Assembly: GCA_036346225.1 (NCBI GenBank)
Contig: JARFIW010001323.1
Coordinates: 310,001-374,000 of the forward strand
Source of the DNA: Platerodrilus igneus
Taxonomy: Eukaryota; Arthropoda; Insecta; Coleoptera; Lycidae
Reading direction: 5' to 3'
Length of the DNA stretch: 64,000 nt
Shown here: one piece after another, positions 1 to 10,294 of the stretch
Numbering within the stretch: position 1 is the first letter of the stretch
Layout: every line of letters starts with the position of its first letter
Translations under genes and position numbers: made by a program
The notes under the pieces: generated by a model
What the model was told of the DNA's origin: nothing
What the model saw: the letters and a program-made list of their open reading frames with translations, nothing else
Databases searched by the model: none

Positions 1-129
1 TTGTTTTCCACTCGGGTAGTACACTCTAAAATCAAGTTATAAATAATACTTAAGAGAAATTATAGAACAAAATGTATGCAAGAATTATATTTTAAATTGT
101 AAAATTAATTAAAATAAAAATTGCTTTAC

Positions 130-192
130 CATTATTTGTTTTTCGCTAAGCCTTATGTCTTCAGGATCATCTTTGAAATCGAAATCATCCAT
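130..192 (-). CDS. Candidate first coding exon of an unrecognised gene (partial)
   Basis: On the minus strand an ATG at 192 opens a 21-codon stretch rich in Asp and Phe (begins MDDFDFKDDPED, then IRLSEKQIM). It ends exactly at a good donor, ATG|GTAAAG, with the GT at 129-128. No stop occurs before the donor and the splice phase is 0, so this looks like the first coding exon of a gene whose other exons lie left of the window. I do not recognise the protein; the acidic N-terminus is not diagnostic. Bases 1-129 would be the start of its first intron. A chance ORF of this length is possible; the coding-like composition and clean donor are the only support. Confidence 0.45.
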
Positions 193-514
193 TTTTACCT
201 ATGATCTTAATATATAATTATTAATTCATATCACTATCGTTAATTATAGGTAAAACTGAAATTCCTGTTTATAAATTAAAAATTGCTAACCCACGACTAA
301 ACTTTTAACTCGAAACTCAGGCTAGGACTTTTATATTACTTGTCTATAGCTAGGACTAATAAATACACCATAAATACACACATAACCATCAAATAATTAT
401 TTTCCTCTCTATTTCCCACAAAATTCACAGATAATATTTTTGAAAATATAGCAATGATATTTTATATATACAGACTTCACCCTACAACCGTTAGATAGCG
501 CGCGTGGAATATGT
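193..514. other. AT-rich spacer, no gene seen
   Basis: This stretch lies upstream of the minus-strand exon and would hold its 5' UTR and promoter. No ORF, repeat or distinct motif was recognised. Confidence 0.4.
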
Positions 515-524
515 TATCACAGAC

Positions 525-798
525 ACGAGCGTCTCGCGGCAGTAATGACGTGGTGGCAATGACACTTTAGGTTACTGTTAGAAATGGATATTATTATTAA
601 AAAACACAAATCACTTAACACGCATATCAGAACAGTTGTTGCTAAAACTATTGCAGACTGTTCTGATATGCGTGTTAAGTGATTTGTGCTTGTGTTTTTT
701 AATAATAATATCTAATTTGTGTGTTAATAATAATATCTATTTCTAACAGCAACCTAACCTGTCATTGCAGCCACGGCATTACTGCCGTGAGACCCTCG
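525..798. mobile_element. Foldback (MITE-like) element with long inverted arms
   Basis: Two long inverted arms (about 525-636 and 657-798) surround a loop of about 20 bp. The innermost 36 bp of the arms (601-636 against 657-692) are nearly perfect complements, and the outer parts, including the GTCTC...CGGCAGTAATG ends, also pair with some mismatches. The flanks 515-524 (tatcacagac) and 799-808 (tatcatagac) form a 10-bp direct repeat with one mismatch, consistent with a target-site duplication. A 9-10 bp duplication with long arms resembles Mutator-like or foldback elements; this assignment is inferred. No protein is encoded. Confidence 0.75.
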
Positions 799-808
799 TA
801 TCATAGAC

Positions 809-1074
809 AGAATAATTAACCTTTAAGAAATGACACTCTTCATAAATTACATTGCTTTTCAAGTACCAAAATATATGCCTTCGGCCATTATTCTGTAGGT
901 ACACAGATGCAGCGGGAAATTTAAAAACGTTGAGTTAGAAATTACTTTAAATATTTAAATTGATTATTGTATGTAAAACTGCATAATTTAGGCTCTAAGA
1001 TAATAAAGAAACCTATTGAAGTGAAATTACAACTTAGAACTAGAACTGTACAATAAACTAAAGGAAGGTTGAAG
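809..1074. other. AT-rich spacer, no gene seen
   Basis: No coding, RNA or repeat structure recognised. Confidence 0.35.
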
Positions 1075-1083
1075 GATATACCA

Positions 1084-1130
1084 CAGAATAATAATACGCA
1101 ACGCTAGTGTGAGCATATTATTATTCTATA
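1084..1130. mobile_element. 47-bp hairpin insertion with 9-bp direct flanks
   Basis: The 47-bp segment begins cagaataataata and ends tattattattctata, so its ends are inverted copies over about 13 bp. It is bracketed by the exact 9-bp direct repeat gatatacca at 1075-1083 and 1131-1139. This is the structure of a very small non-autonomous TIR insertion or the residue of one. The sequence is simple (AAT-rich), so a chance hairpin is not excluded, but the exact 9-bp flanking repeat favours insertion. Confidence 0.55.
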
Positions 1131-1139
1131 GATATACCA

Positions 1140-2560
1140 ACTAAATAATGGCGGATTTTAGACATTCGCAAAGAAATTTGGTCTTTCTGAAAACCCCGAG
1201 TGTCATTTCTTGTTATAATTATTCTATGTCACAGATAATCTATTACACGAAACCCCCACGGGACCTGTACAAGAACTCCACAAAATCCATATCAACATAA
1301 TCTTCCGATTGTGCACACTATCGCATTCTTATGGTTTGGAACAAAATCTACTACAGCGGGAAATTTGAATTACCAAAATTCAAATTATTTTAACCATACT
1401 CAAGTTCAGATATGAATACTGCTACATTCCAAACTATGAATACAGCAGTACTTAATATGAACGCATTTAGTATAACCTTGTAAGACACAAAATAAAAAGA
1501 TTCGAAGTATTAATTATTATATTACAAAGGATATAGGTACTTGCATTGAGTATAATATATTACAAATAGAATAAGTACAAATTAAATAACCTCATCATAA
1601 GTGTATATTTAATTAAATTTTCCTTATTGTACACTACAATACAATTACAATATGTGTGGAAAAAACAATCTGAGTTTGTTACGTTTATTTTCGGAATAAA
1701 TTAATTACTACTTTAATTTGTTTTTCAGTTAAATCAATTCCGTTGCCATTCTTAAATCCTTCATCAACATCCTGTATATTATACCTGTTCATTATAAGAC
1801 CGCTTTACAATAATTGTTTAACTCAAATCTATTTGCTTGAAAACGACAAGTATATGATAAAATTTAAATAAGTCAATACCTTGTTTTAGGTTAAACATTC
1901 CGATAACCTATAATTGCTTCTCTATGGTTTGAATCTAATTACTCGTCAAACTAAGGTTGCGTACTATCCGATAAAAGCGTGTTTCCAAGTACCCTAATCA
2001 TACTTGGATAACCACAATACAACTTCGGAGATCTGGTTATTTAATTAAACGAATTTATGTTCACTTTCTTTTCAAAATGTTAAAAAGCACCAGTCGTAAT
2101 GGCCATATTCTTCGTTCGCTTTTCTTTAAGAAAATTTTGCGCACGCCTTACAGCGTGGTGGTATTGATGGTTTTATAAACCCGTACTTGTCGGCGTAAAT
2201 AAATTAATATTTTTGTAATCATTTTAGCTACCTGTGGGGGACACGATAGTCTCTTGAATTGTCTCTCCTTGGGGTATAGAAGGCAGCACCGTTACGCGAT
2301 CTCAGGTCCATCTGGCCCACTCCGGTCCGAGGAGCGAATGAGAGATCCAACACCGTAGACACGTGGGTGAGTGTTTCTTTCCTGCTTGTGTCGAAACCCT
2401 GTCCACTTAGATTTTACCGTTTGGGGCTCATACAGGTCTCGAATTTATTGTATGTACAAAAATGATTTATGATCCTGGGATCTATTGCTATGGGATTACT
2501 ATATTACGCTTACTTTTAACTACTATCTATTAATGCGGACAATGGGATAAAAACTTGCTG
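1140..2560. other. AT-rich intergenic stretch with a short GC-rich block
   Basis: No gene is supported. Bases about 2230-2400 are clearly more GC-rich than the surroundings and resemble the untranslated part of a repeat, but match no family I recognise. Confidence 0.3.
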
Positions 2561-2569
2561 GCACTATTA

Positions 2570-3211
2570 TAGTCTAAGGTATAACCGTTATAGTCCCGCG
2601 CGCGTGTCAGAGCCACTACGATAGTAGGCAATACATACTAAAACGTACATAATATTGCGCAACAAGATATTACGTCATAATTGCGTTTCAAATTGCATCA
2701 CATACCAAAAAAGTTTATTGTGATACAAGGGGCGCCTTAAAGAAAAAGATAAAATGTACTCACAAAATAATGTGGAGCTCTTCACGACTTGCGGTTATTC
2801 TTGTGGCAAGAGCCATGTTCATTTCCATGGATCTCGGCGTTGTTGGGCGTGGTTCGGGTTAGTCATCGTTGAAATCAGATTAATTTGTCTTCCCTCTTCT
2901 TTTGTTTGTAGGCTGGACAAAGGAATAGGGTGAAGGTAACGATAAACGATACAGGCAAAGTAAAACCTACATTCGGAAAAAGAAAAGACAAAAGGGACGA
3001 CACAGAGAAACCTCACTATTCGACGTCTTCGTTAACTAATCCCGGTCGTGTCGGAAACCGCGCCTTACTTCCTCACTCCACGTCTGCGCATACTTCTGCG
3101 CCGACGCAACTGTCCGAAGTGACGGAAATGCACAAATCTTTTTTAAAAATATTGGCGCGAATTCACTCACAAATTAAAAAGTGTGCAATGCCAATTTTTC
3201 GCATGTAACAG
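2570..3211. repeat. Dispersed repeat fragment, relative of the element at 11489-12051
   Basis: The right part (about 3090-3211: cgcaactgtc, then a poly-T/A stretch, then a terminus ending gcatgtaac) aligns in the same order with 11949-12045. It also aligns in reverse complement with 5633-5765. The left part (2575-2600) shares GTTATAGT...CGCG blocks with 11530-11560. I read it as a decayed non-autonomous DNA element; the boundaries are approximate. Confidence 0.4.
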
Positions 3212-4002
3212 CACATTGGAAGACGTTATTGCCATTGTAGTTGTAATTGTAGGTTATGTGTTAGCATTATCAGAGCCTATATGAGGTACTATAATATTTT
3301 GATTTCTAAACGAAATTGTGAAATGTGGCATACAAGTACACTAGCAAATACTAATATATATGCTTTATTCTCACTAACTTAAACCGGATTAATGCCCATT
3401 GTAATGTTTCTTTTTCTGTTTATGCTAATTAGAGTTTTTTTGTTAATGTGCTATTTACTTTGTTTTTTTTTATTTAGGTATAACTGCAGGCAGAGATTTC
3501 TCCTACAGGTTATACGGAGCGGTTAATAATTTATTTTTATTTCAGGCCTTATTTAATTTTTGTAGGTATTATAACCCGCCCACTCACCGACCGAGCCCAG
3601 TCAATTTCTCTTTCTTTCTTCTTTGTTGTCTTTTTTTGTTGACTACGTCGCTGAACGTAGCAAAATACTTTCTTAAAATTAGGCATTTTGTGCTTCCATA
3701 TTGCTAACAAACATTTATGTGAATTGTTTTCGAGAGTGGATTTTATAGTATTTGTGTTAAACATGAGGTCATGCCGTTGTTTAACACTGAATTGAAAACA
3801 TAGATTCAAAAAAGATGCTAAAATTTCTTGCCAATATAAATTGGATCGAATCCATTGCTTTGTTGTGCTTTAAAAAAATACCAAATGACTCAACAAAGCT
3901 ACTAATAGAAAACAACCTCATAATCAAAGACGTTGTAAATAATGAACCAAGCTGGAATAAGTTATCTGTGCTGCAATATGTGTAACTAGTATAACGAATG
4001 GG
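3212..4002. other. AT-rich stretch, no gene supported
   Basis: Only short open frames broken by stops are present. A plus-strand run from about 3814 to 3987 has protein-like composition but no family I know and no extension beyond its stop; it may belong to the repeat that follows. Confidence 0.25.
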
Positions 4003-4130
4003 CGTCACATCTGATGGTGCACTTGAAAACACGTATTTGCTCTATCATTGTTAAACATATGGTGTGTTTGTATACAACCTCGTTTGTCTGGTCCCACTAT
4101 GGGTGTATGTGTTTTATTACTAGACACTTC
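4003..4130 (+). repeat. Dispersed repeat fragment, inverted partner at 19372-19505
   Basis: About 125 bp here match the reverse complement of 19372-19505 at roughly 80% by eye. The shared core includes the exact 19-mer cctcgtttgtctggtccca. The copies lie about 15 kb apart in opposite orientation. The conserved block may be the relic of a coding part of a transposon, but no frame stays open across both copies, so I leave the family unassigned. Confidence 0.6.
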
Positions 4131-4599
4131 ATACATTACCATGTGGTTGCTAAAGAGCTGAAAGATTATATCATTTTGGTACAAATTATGCGAAGTTAGA
4201 GAGGTAATTGTTTACTACTAAAAACTAATCGAAAAAAGTAACATCAAATCTCTATTCATGCACTGGATCCATTCTTCTCCATCTGTTCAAAAAGGTAGTA
4301 ACTGGACTGAGCAGTTAAGGAAATTAGATGTTGCAGCTACAGAAGTGTAGCAATGGCAGATTTTGAGCAACTACAAATGATCAATCTACAAACATTAGAA
4401 CTGCTAGTAATAATAAAGATCTATGAGCAGTGAATTTTTGGAAAAAGTGCTTCAAAAGACAGGGGTGAAGCAAAGTCTGTCGCACCTTTTAAACTAACAT
4501 ATGCAGAAGTAACAATCATACTATAAGCGTTTTATTTTTAAAAAGTAATTTTATGTTCTAAGTAACTGGTACCTCTTAATTACTTTTAAGAAAAATGTT

Positions 4600-5520
4600 A
4601 GGTTGCCAATTTGTTCCAGTTAGCATTACTGATCATTTGCAAATACCGATAAAATCAAAATATACAAATTTGTTTGCCTACCAGAACCAAATGTATTAGG
4701 CACAACAGAAGTATGGGTATATCATAGTGATAAGTAAATAAATCACTTTTCCTGATGTGTCGAACTCATAATTTTTTTGTATAATCAACAATGCAGTTCC
4801 AAAATCACCTTACACACAATATATGAAATTTGAGTCCAAGGAAATATTGAAATCCTTATATAAAACTCTACAAGTTAATAAACAACGCTTGCTACAAGTT
4901 AGTCCAAACTTATTTACACATTTCTGTTCTAAAACTGTTCTTATCCACATCTGAATTTTACTAACATGTTCTAATCATTTAGAGTAAGATAAAACAGTAT
5001 TATTTTAATATGGGCAAAGTTGTTTGTGGTTAGTTTGCCAACTGCTGCTGGTAGAACCAACTGCATGAACTTAAAGCAAAATCATTTTACGACCAACTTA
5101 AATAAGACAACACTATTTTGTCCGTGCTATATTTCCAAAAGTTACTGACCAAGCTACTTATTACATCAAACAACTTTAAATGTATAGTTTTATCATTTGC
5201 AGATTTAAAAATCTAAGACCCATGTACGTCTTACAACCAAACTTACGGAAATTTTATAAAAGAAAATTATATATTTCAAATTAAATGACTCGATTAAACT
5301 CTGAGTGCCTATGTTTTCCCATTAAACATAACTCAACTTAGACTATATTATTGTTTAAGAATCATTTGTATATCTATTAAAGTTTATATTAGTTTGTACT
5401 GTTAACATTTCTCAAATAAATTCGATTATCTTGAAAACTAAATGAGATATCGAAAAGTGTATGGCATATTTGTAATCAGCGTAAAAAACTAAACAAAGTA
5501 CATATATATCATTTATTGTA
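4600..5520. other. AT-rich stretch, nothing recognised
   Basis: No ORF of note, no tRNA-like or repeat structure recognised on either strand. Confidence 0.35.
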
Positions 5521-5533
5521 TCATTATGGGAAT

Positions 5534-5560
5534 ATGGCAACGGACGACGGCGGCGACGAC
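5534..5560 (+). CDS. Possible short first coding exon (MATDDGGDD) with consensus donor
   Basis: ATG at 5534 starts nine codons, mostly GAC and GGC, that run into the perfect donor GAC|GTAAGT at 5561. The GC-rich codon use stands out in AT-rich surroundings, as first exons of insect genes often do. No matching second exon is recognisable downstream, and an upstream ATG at 5525 in another frame would compete. A chance match is quite possible; I include it because a donor this good directly after an open frame deserves testing. Confidence 0.25.
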
Positions 5561-5627
5561 GTAAGTTTGGTTGAAATACTTAGATATCGAGTTTTATAAA
5601 AGCTTAAACGCAATAGTGGCAGAAGTT

Positions 5628-5830
5628 TATCATCATATACTTGTTGTTACATGCCAAACTGGCTATGTATCATTTTTAGATTTAGATATAATTTATAAGT
5701 TAATTGCCGCGTATTTTTTAAATGTATAACGCTAACTTCCGTCATCGCTGACAGTCGCGTCTGCGCAGAAGGAATGCGGATGGGCGCGAGTGTCGAAAGC
5801 GGGGACTAAGCCACGAGACATGGAACAGGC
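5628..5830 (+). repeat. Dispersed repeat fragment (third relative of the 11489-12051 element)
   Basis: Starting at gttacatgcca, this stretch follows the reverse complement of 11925-12047, sharing the block GACAGTCGCGTCTGCGCA. With 2570-3211 it makes three diverged members of one repeat family in the left fifth of the window. The far end was not identified. Confidence 0.5.
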
Positions 5831-7020
5831 AACAACTATCTGAGTATAGTTTTTAAGAAACAGGTTTTCTGTACCTTGCCTCTATCGTTCCGCTACCTTA
5901 TTTCCTTCGACCTCCTACGAGTGTAATAAAAGTTACGTGACGGACGGATAGCAAATTCGATGTTCAACAAGACGTAACCAAACCCAACCACCTGCTGAAC
6001 CCCGAGGAAGTTTCGAGATACACCTCACGTAAATAATATGATTTCACCTAAATTGTACATGCAAATTTGACTTAAACAGCGATTACATCAGCCGGTAAAA
6101 CGTGCAATCTGAAGAAAATATGACAATGACGTTAGAGCCACGCCTAACGTGTAAAAGTTGGCGGGTAAATATGCCGCTAACTGTAACAATGACGCCTACG
6201 CGTATTATGTTGAAATTAAAATCCGTTTATAAGTAACCTCTCATTGTAACTTGTAAGATATTAGCTCTGAAAATATTTATATTTTTTTAGAAAAATTGGT
6301 TTGTTCACTCAATTATCTGTAATTAAAAAAAAGTTTAATTTCTAGTGACTTTTAAAGTTTAATTTGGCAACCACCAAATTTTAAATTATCTTTAGTTATT
6401 TTCATCTTATTTGGTTGGCAACATTGCAAGGGGCTATGATGTCAATTAAACTTGTTGAAACTGTCACCTTGAACAGTTGTTTGTTTACTTTCTGCTTAAC
6501 TTAACCATACAATTTTAAATCTAGTGTAATTTAAATTTTCTTTACAAAAATAGTGTTGTTTGCACTTGAAATGTGTTTGATAGTTACTACCTAACCTGAC
6601 ATGATTGATGATTAAACCGAAATCTTCCTTATGGATGTAGATTATTTATTTATCAAGTAAGTATTGTTCTATATTCATAGATAATTTATCACTGTAAGAG
6701 CTTTATTTGTTATTCCTTATGTAAAAAATTCTTAAAAAACGCATTGATTAAATGCCTATCTTGATGTGAATTTTTCTAGAGTATTAAAACTTGTTTTTTA
6801 GTTTTAAATTTCAGTACAACTACTATTTTATCTGTAACTGGCAGTTATTAAAACTAACTTGAATAATTAACTAGATTGTACGGATCCTTTTTTTAAAAAA
6901 AAAATATTTCTTTAGAAACTAGTATCCTCTATGTGCTTTAAACTTATTTTGGTTTATTTATCGCCTAAATATAGTAGCACTATGAATTGACTATATCTTA
7001 AATCTCTCGAAACCATTTTT
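5831..7020. other. AT-rich spacer before the Gypsy-like remnant
   Basis: No gene recognised. It may include the 5' untranslated part or LTR of the retrotransposon that follows, but I could not identify paired LTRs. Confidence 0.3.
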
Positions 7021-7071
7021 GAACTCGAGTCCCGGGGTATCCAACCTGCGTCGAATCAAAACGACAGACGT

Positions 7072-7938
7072 TTGCAATTAAAAGCCGTACTGGCACAGGA
7101 AGTTGACGGACAATTAATCCCTCGTACATTAACTTCAGATCTATCACAAAATGTCTTTGAGATCAAACAATCCCTAGATGATATTAATAATATAGTTTAT
7201 AGAACAAATCTAGTACCTACAGATTTAGAACTAAAACGTATCAAATCTCGTATAATACATTTAAAGCAACGTTTAGACTTGTTATCATTACTTAAGGATG
7301 AACAGGCTAATGAAACTAAGCAAACTTTCTTATCTGACGTTCTCTTAATTGATGGAGTCATTCTTGAAAAACTTAACTTAGGTTCAGATGTAAATTTGCC
7401 TCCTACTTTTTCTAATCTCACCATTTCGCAACCTGTTACCTTGTCTCCAAAATCTATACCGGTTTATATATAGGGTATTTCTTTCTCGGGTTTTGATTCC
7501 CAGATTCCGTTAATGTCATTTCTGGACCGCGTAAACGATTTTAAGATCTCGCGTAACTGTACAGACCAAGATTTATTTGTCTCAGCGGGGGAATTATTTT
7601 CTGACTCAGCTTTGACTTGGTACAGAAATGTACGACACCACATTTCTACCCGGAAAGAATTAGTTACTAGTTTAAAACGCGACTTTTTACCGCATGGATA
7701 TATAACTGATCTCTGGAATGAAATAAAGAATCGTACCCAGAGGCCTAATAAAAACGTAATCTCTTTTATTATCTTAATTGAAGCTTTAAATGGCAGATTA
7801 GATAAAAAACCACCCGAACCTGAAATTATGGATCAACTTTTACGAAACTTAAACCCTTATTGCTCTGAACACTTAGCTTTACAACATATCTCTTCCTTAC
7901 CTCAATTTAAAAATTATGCTGCTCTCTTCAAGAAGTAA
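7072..7938 (+). pseudogene. Retrotransposon gag (matrix/capsid part), broken
   Basis: Two open pieces, 7072-7473 and 7513-7938, are separated by one stop and continue the same protein in the same frame. The first is helical and charged. The second contains a capsid-like segment with the motif ALTWYRNVR and a following KRDFLPHGY block, as in Gypsy-type gag proteins of insects. The protein would form the particle shell in the cytoplasm. A frameshift near 7935 separates it from the nucleocapsid part. It is a non-functional copy. Confidence 0.65.
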
Positions 7939-8000
7939 AGTTACGTACAGATAAATATCGTCCACCCCCAACAAAACAATCTGGCCTATTAGAACCAGAC

Positions 8001-8312
8001 TTGGCATGTCACTCAGAATCTTCTCGTATAGTATCTACTATTAATTTCCCTGTTTCTCCAACCACAAACTCAGTTACCTGCTGGAATTGTAACAAAAGCG
8101 GAAATACTTATAATGTTTGCACATACTCAAAAAACCTTTTCTGTTATGGCTGTGGTCGAAATAATACCTATGAATCCAAATGTACAAAACGTAACTCTAC
8201 ATTATCGGAAAACTTTGTCAGAGATATTCCTACTCGGGACGTGAATATTTCAAGGAGCCAAAATCGTCCTCAACAAGAACAACTCAACACACCCAGACGT
8301 CAACAGAATTAA
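8001..8312 (+). pseudogene. Gag nucleocapsid with CCHC-like zinc knuckles, fragment
   Basis: A 103-codon frame holds a pair of cysteine clusters. The first, CWNCNKSGNTYNVC, has N where the family His should be, so it is probably mutated. The second, CYGCGRNNTYESKC, also lacks a standard His. This is the nucleic-acid-binding part of gag, in a shifted frame relative to the upstream capsid piece. Conserved protein continues in another frame after 8312 before the sequence is interrupted near 8558. Confidence 0.6.
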
Positions 8313-8557
8313 AGCATAAACTTACCCCCAATATTGAACCTTTATTTAACGTATCTATTAATAACAATACCGTTACCTTAAATTCAAAGAATAACTTGCC
8401 TTCCTTATCTGAAATATGTCGTTCGACACCAGCCGAATGGTCTAATTGGTTGAAAACAGTTCATTCCTTTTCCATAAAAATTTTGCTGCCTTACAACTTG
8501 TTAAAAAACCTCTCGATATTCGCCCGCATTTACATATTTCTATTGGCTCTCTAAATT

Positions 8558-9955
8558 GTCTACTCCTTGGTACACCTATCTGTAAGGGAGTAAAAAAATA
8601 TCTAACACCTCGGGACTGCTGCACTGGCGGCAAACTCCGTCTCCCTAAGTATGGTAGAATCTACACAAAACACTAAATTTTGCTTACAAAAAAACATCTA
8701 ATAATTTCTTCAGGGGTGGGATGACCTGTATAGCTTTACACAGTAGTGTACCATTTAATGCACTAAGTCACAAACACACAGTTCAATAAATAAACAAATT
8801 GGAAGGCAAATTATTTCTAATGTTTCTTTTTGGTAATATATGTACAAGAAAAGGTATGTACAAATAAGCATAATTCGACTTAGTTCCTTAATAAAAAAAT
8901 TCAAGTAACAAAACTATATACAAACCGACTTAAACTTTCATAAGTCCAAATTTTAATATACAATTAATAAAGGATTAAATTACGTTAAATCTTTTACAAA
9001 TAAATCAAATGCGCCGATAAGTGTCTGAGCTCATAACCTTATTAGTGTTACACTGTTTTGTTAATACAAAATATGTGTACCAAGCACTTTATGCAAAGGT
9101 GCTATATTTTAAAAGTGAAATTAGATTGAGGTAAAGGTCATTATAGATCAAATTTAATGTCGAGTGACTGTGGACTTCGCAGGCATCAAGTACTTACTAA
9201 CAATTTAAAACAAAATTAAATTTAAAACGTCCAGGAATGTTTACAACATCATGAAGTAAGTCACAAATAAAATTATTGTAGTTTACTCTTTGTTTAACTA
9301 AATTTTGTTCCAAACCCAATCCGATAAGAAAGTATAATTACCTAGTTACATAACTTGCAGGAAAACAATGTCATCTGTCTGCAAACAGCCAAACCTAACC
9401 GCCAGCTGCGTCCTTGACTCGACTTGAACCTTGCGATGAACAATGGAATTGTAAGCATCAACAACCTTTGCTCGCCACCTCGCACTTGTAGTTTCGTCAC
9501 TTGTTTTGAATTAAATTCGAATGTTACTTCTTCATATTAAATTCCACTAATCAAGTCCAAATTGCTGCATACGCCTATAAAAATATTTATTTCGATCGTA
9601 ACTAACAGCTAAAATTTGTAATACTTCATTAGCAAAATTTTATTTAAAAGAAAGCTCACCTACCACTAGCCTGCTGTAAGTTTCTTAAATAAACATTTTC
9701 AAACGAACTCGCTTCTTCGCAAGAATTCTCATTATGAAACCGATTCCTCGACACATCATCTTGCTTGCAAGTTCAACTCAACAAGAACCAGAAAAACCAC
9801 GATGGCCTCGAGTATCGCCGTCGGACCTCGAATCCCTACTCCGTTCTAACTTGTTGTACGTGCACTAGAACTATATACTACCATAGATGTATATGCTCCG
9901 TAATTAGGATTGCCTACCTATAAGGATATTAGCAGGATTTTACACTGCTACAAAA
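8558..9955. other. Probable insertion inside the Gypsy-like remnant
   Basis: The coding sense of the retroelement stops near 8558 and resumes near 9956 in the middle of the protease leader. The intervening 1.4 kb is AT-rich with a more GC-rich part at 9370-9520. No ORF, TIR or SINE head was recognised, so the nature of the insertion is open. Confidence 0.4.
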
Positions 9956-9968
9956 TGTAATCGCTTTA

Positions 9969-10211
9969 TTGGACATGGGTTCGTCATGTTCTCTTTTAAA
10001 TAATGAAGGCTTAAGGCAATTATCTGAACAAAATATTCAATTTCAGGTTATTCCACAAAAAAACTCTATCAATCTAGCTGACAATAATAAAATATATGTA
10101 ACTGGTTCTCTCAAATTAAAAATTCGTATAGAGTCACTCGAACAGGATGTTCCATTTTTAATTGTGCCTACACTAGCTTATCCATTTTTACTTGGCGTTG
10201 ACTTTTGCTAA
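9969..10211 (+). pseudogene. Retroviral-type aspartic protease fragment
   Basis: The 80-residue frame starts in the active-site loop. The codon for the catalytic Asp (LLDMGSS) has Met where Thr or Ser is usual. The fragment extends to the second hydrophobic motif (LLGVDF), as in retropepsin folds of Gypsy elements. It would cleave the Gag-Pol polyprotein. It is cut off immediately afterwards by a stop. Confidence 0.6.
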
Positions 10212-10294
10212 CTTTTTTATTTATCTTTATATTTCCAAGATTTCTCTTGCAGCTTGAGTGTTTGACAGGTTGCCTAATAGTTGGTAACAATACA

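Larger units (their letters stand above)
7024..10216 (+). mobile_element. Decayed Ty3/Gypsy-like LTR retrotransposon: gag and protease only
   Basis: In order this stretch shows a gag N-terminal part (7072-7470), a gag capsid-like part (7513-7938), zinc knuckles (8088-8190) and an aspartic protease (9966-10211). The gag frames are broken by stops and frameshifts. The gag end and the protease are separated by about 1.4 kb of unrelated sequence (about 8558-9955), a probable insertion or rearrangement. No reverse transcriptase, RNase H or integrase follows: the next coding sequence belongs to a different element. Paired LTRs were not found. Assignment rests on gag composition, CCHC knuckles and the protease motif. 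Confidence 0.7.

Noticed and set aside
1686..1793. 35-codon minus-strand frame with protein-like composition (GIDLTEKQIKVVINLFRK)
   Set aside because: Too short, with no splice context or family match. Its LTEKQI resembles LSEKQI of the exon at 130-192, but six residues are not evidence.
4020..4200. Reading the repeat at 4003-4130 as part of a hAT transposase
   Set aside because: A few residues fit, but no frame is open in either copy and no zinc-finger or dimerisation motif is present.
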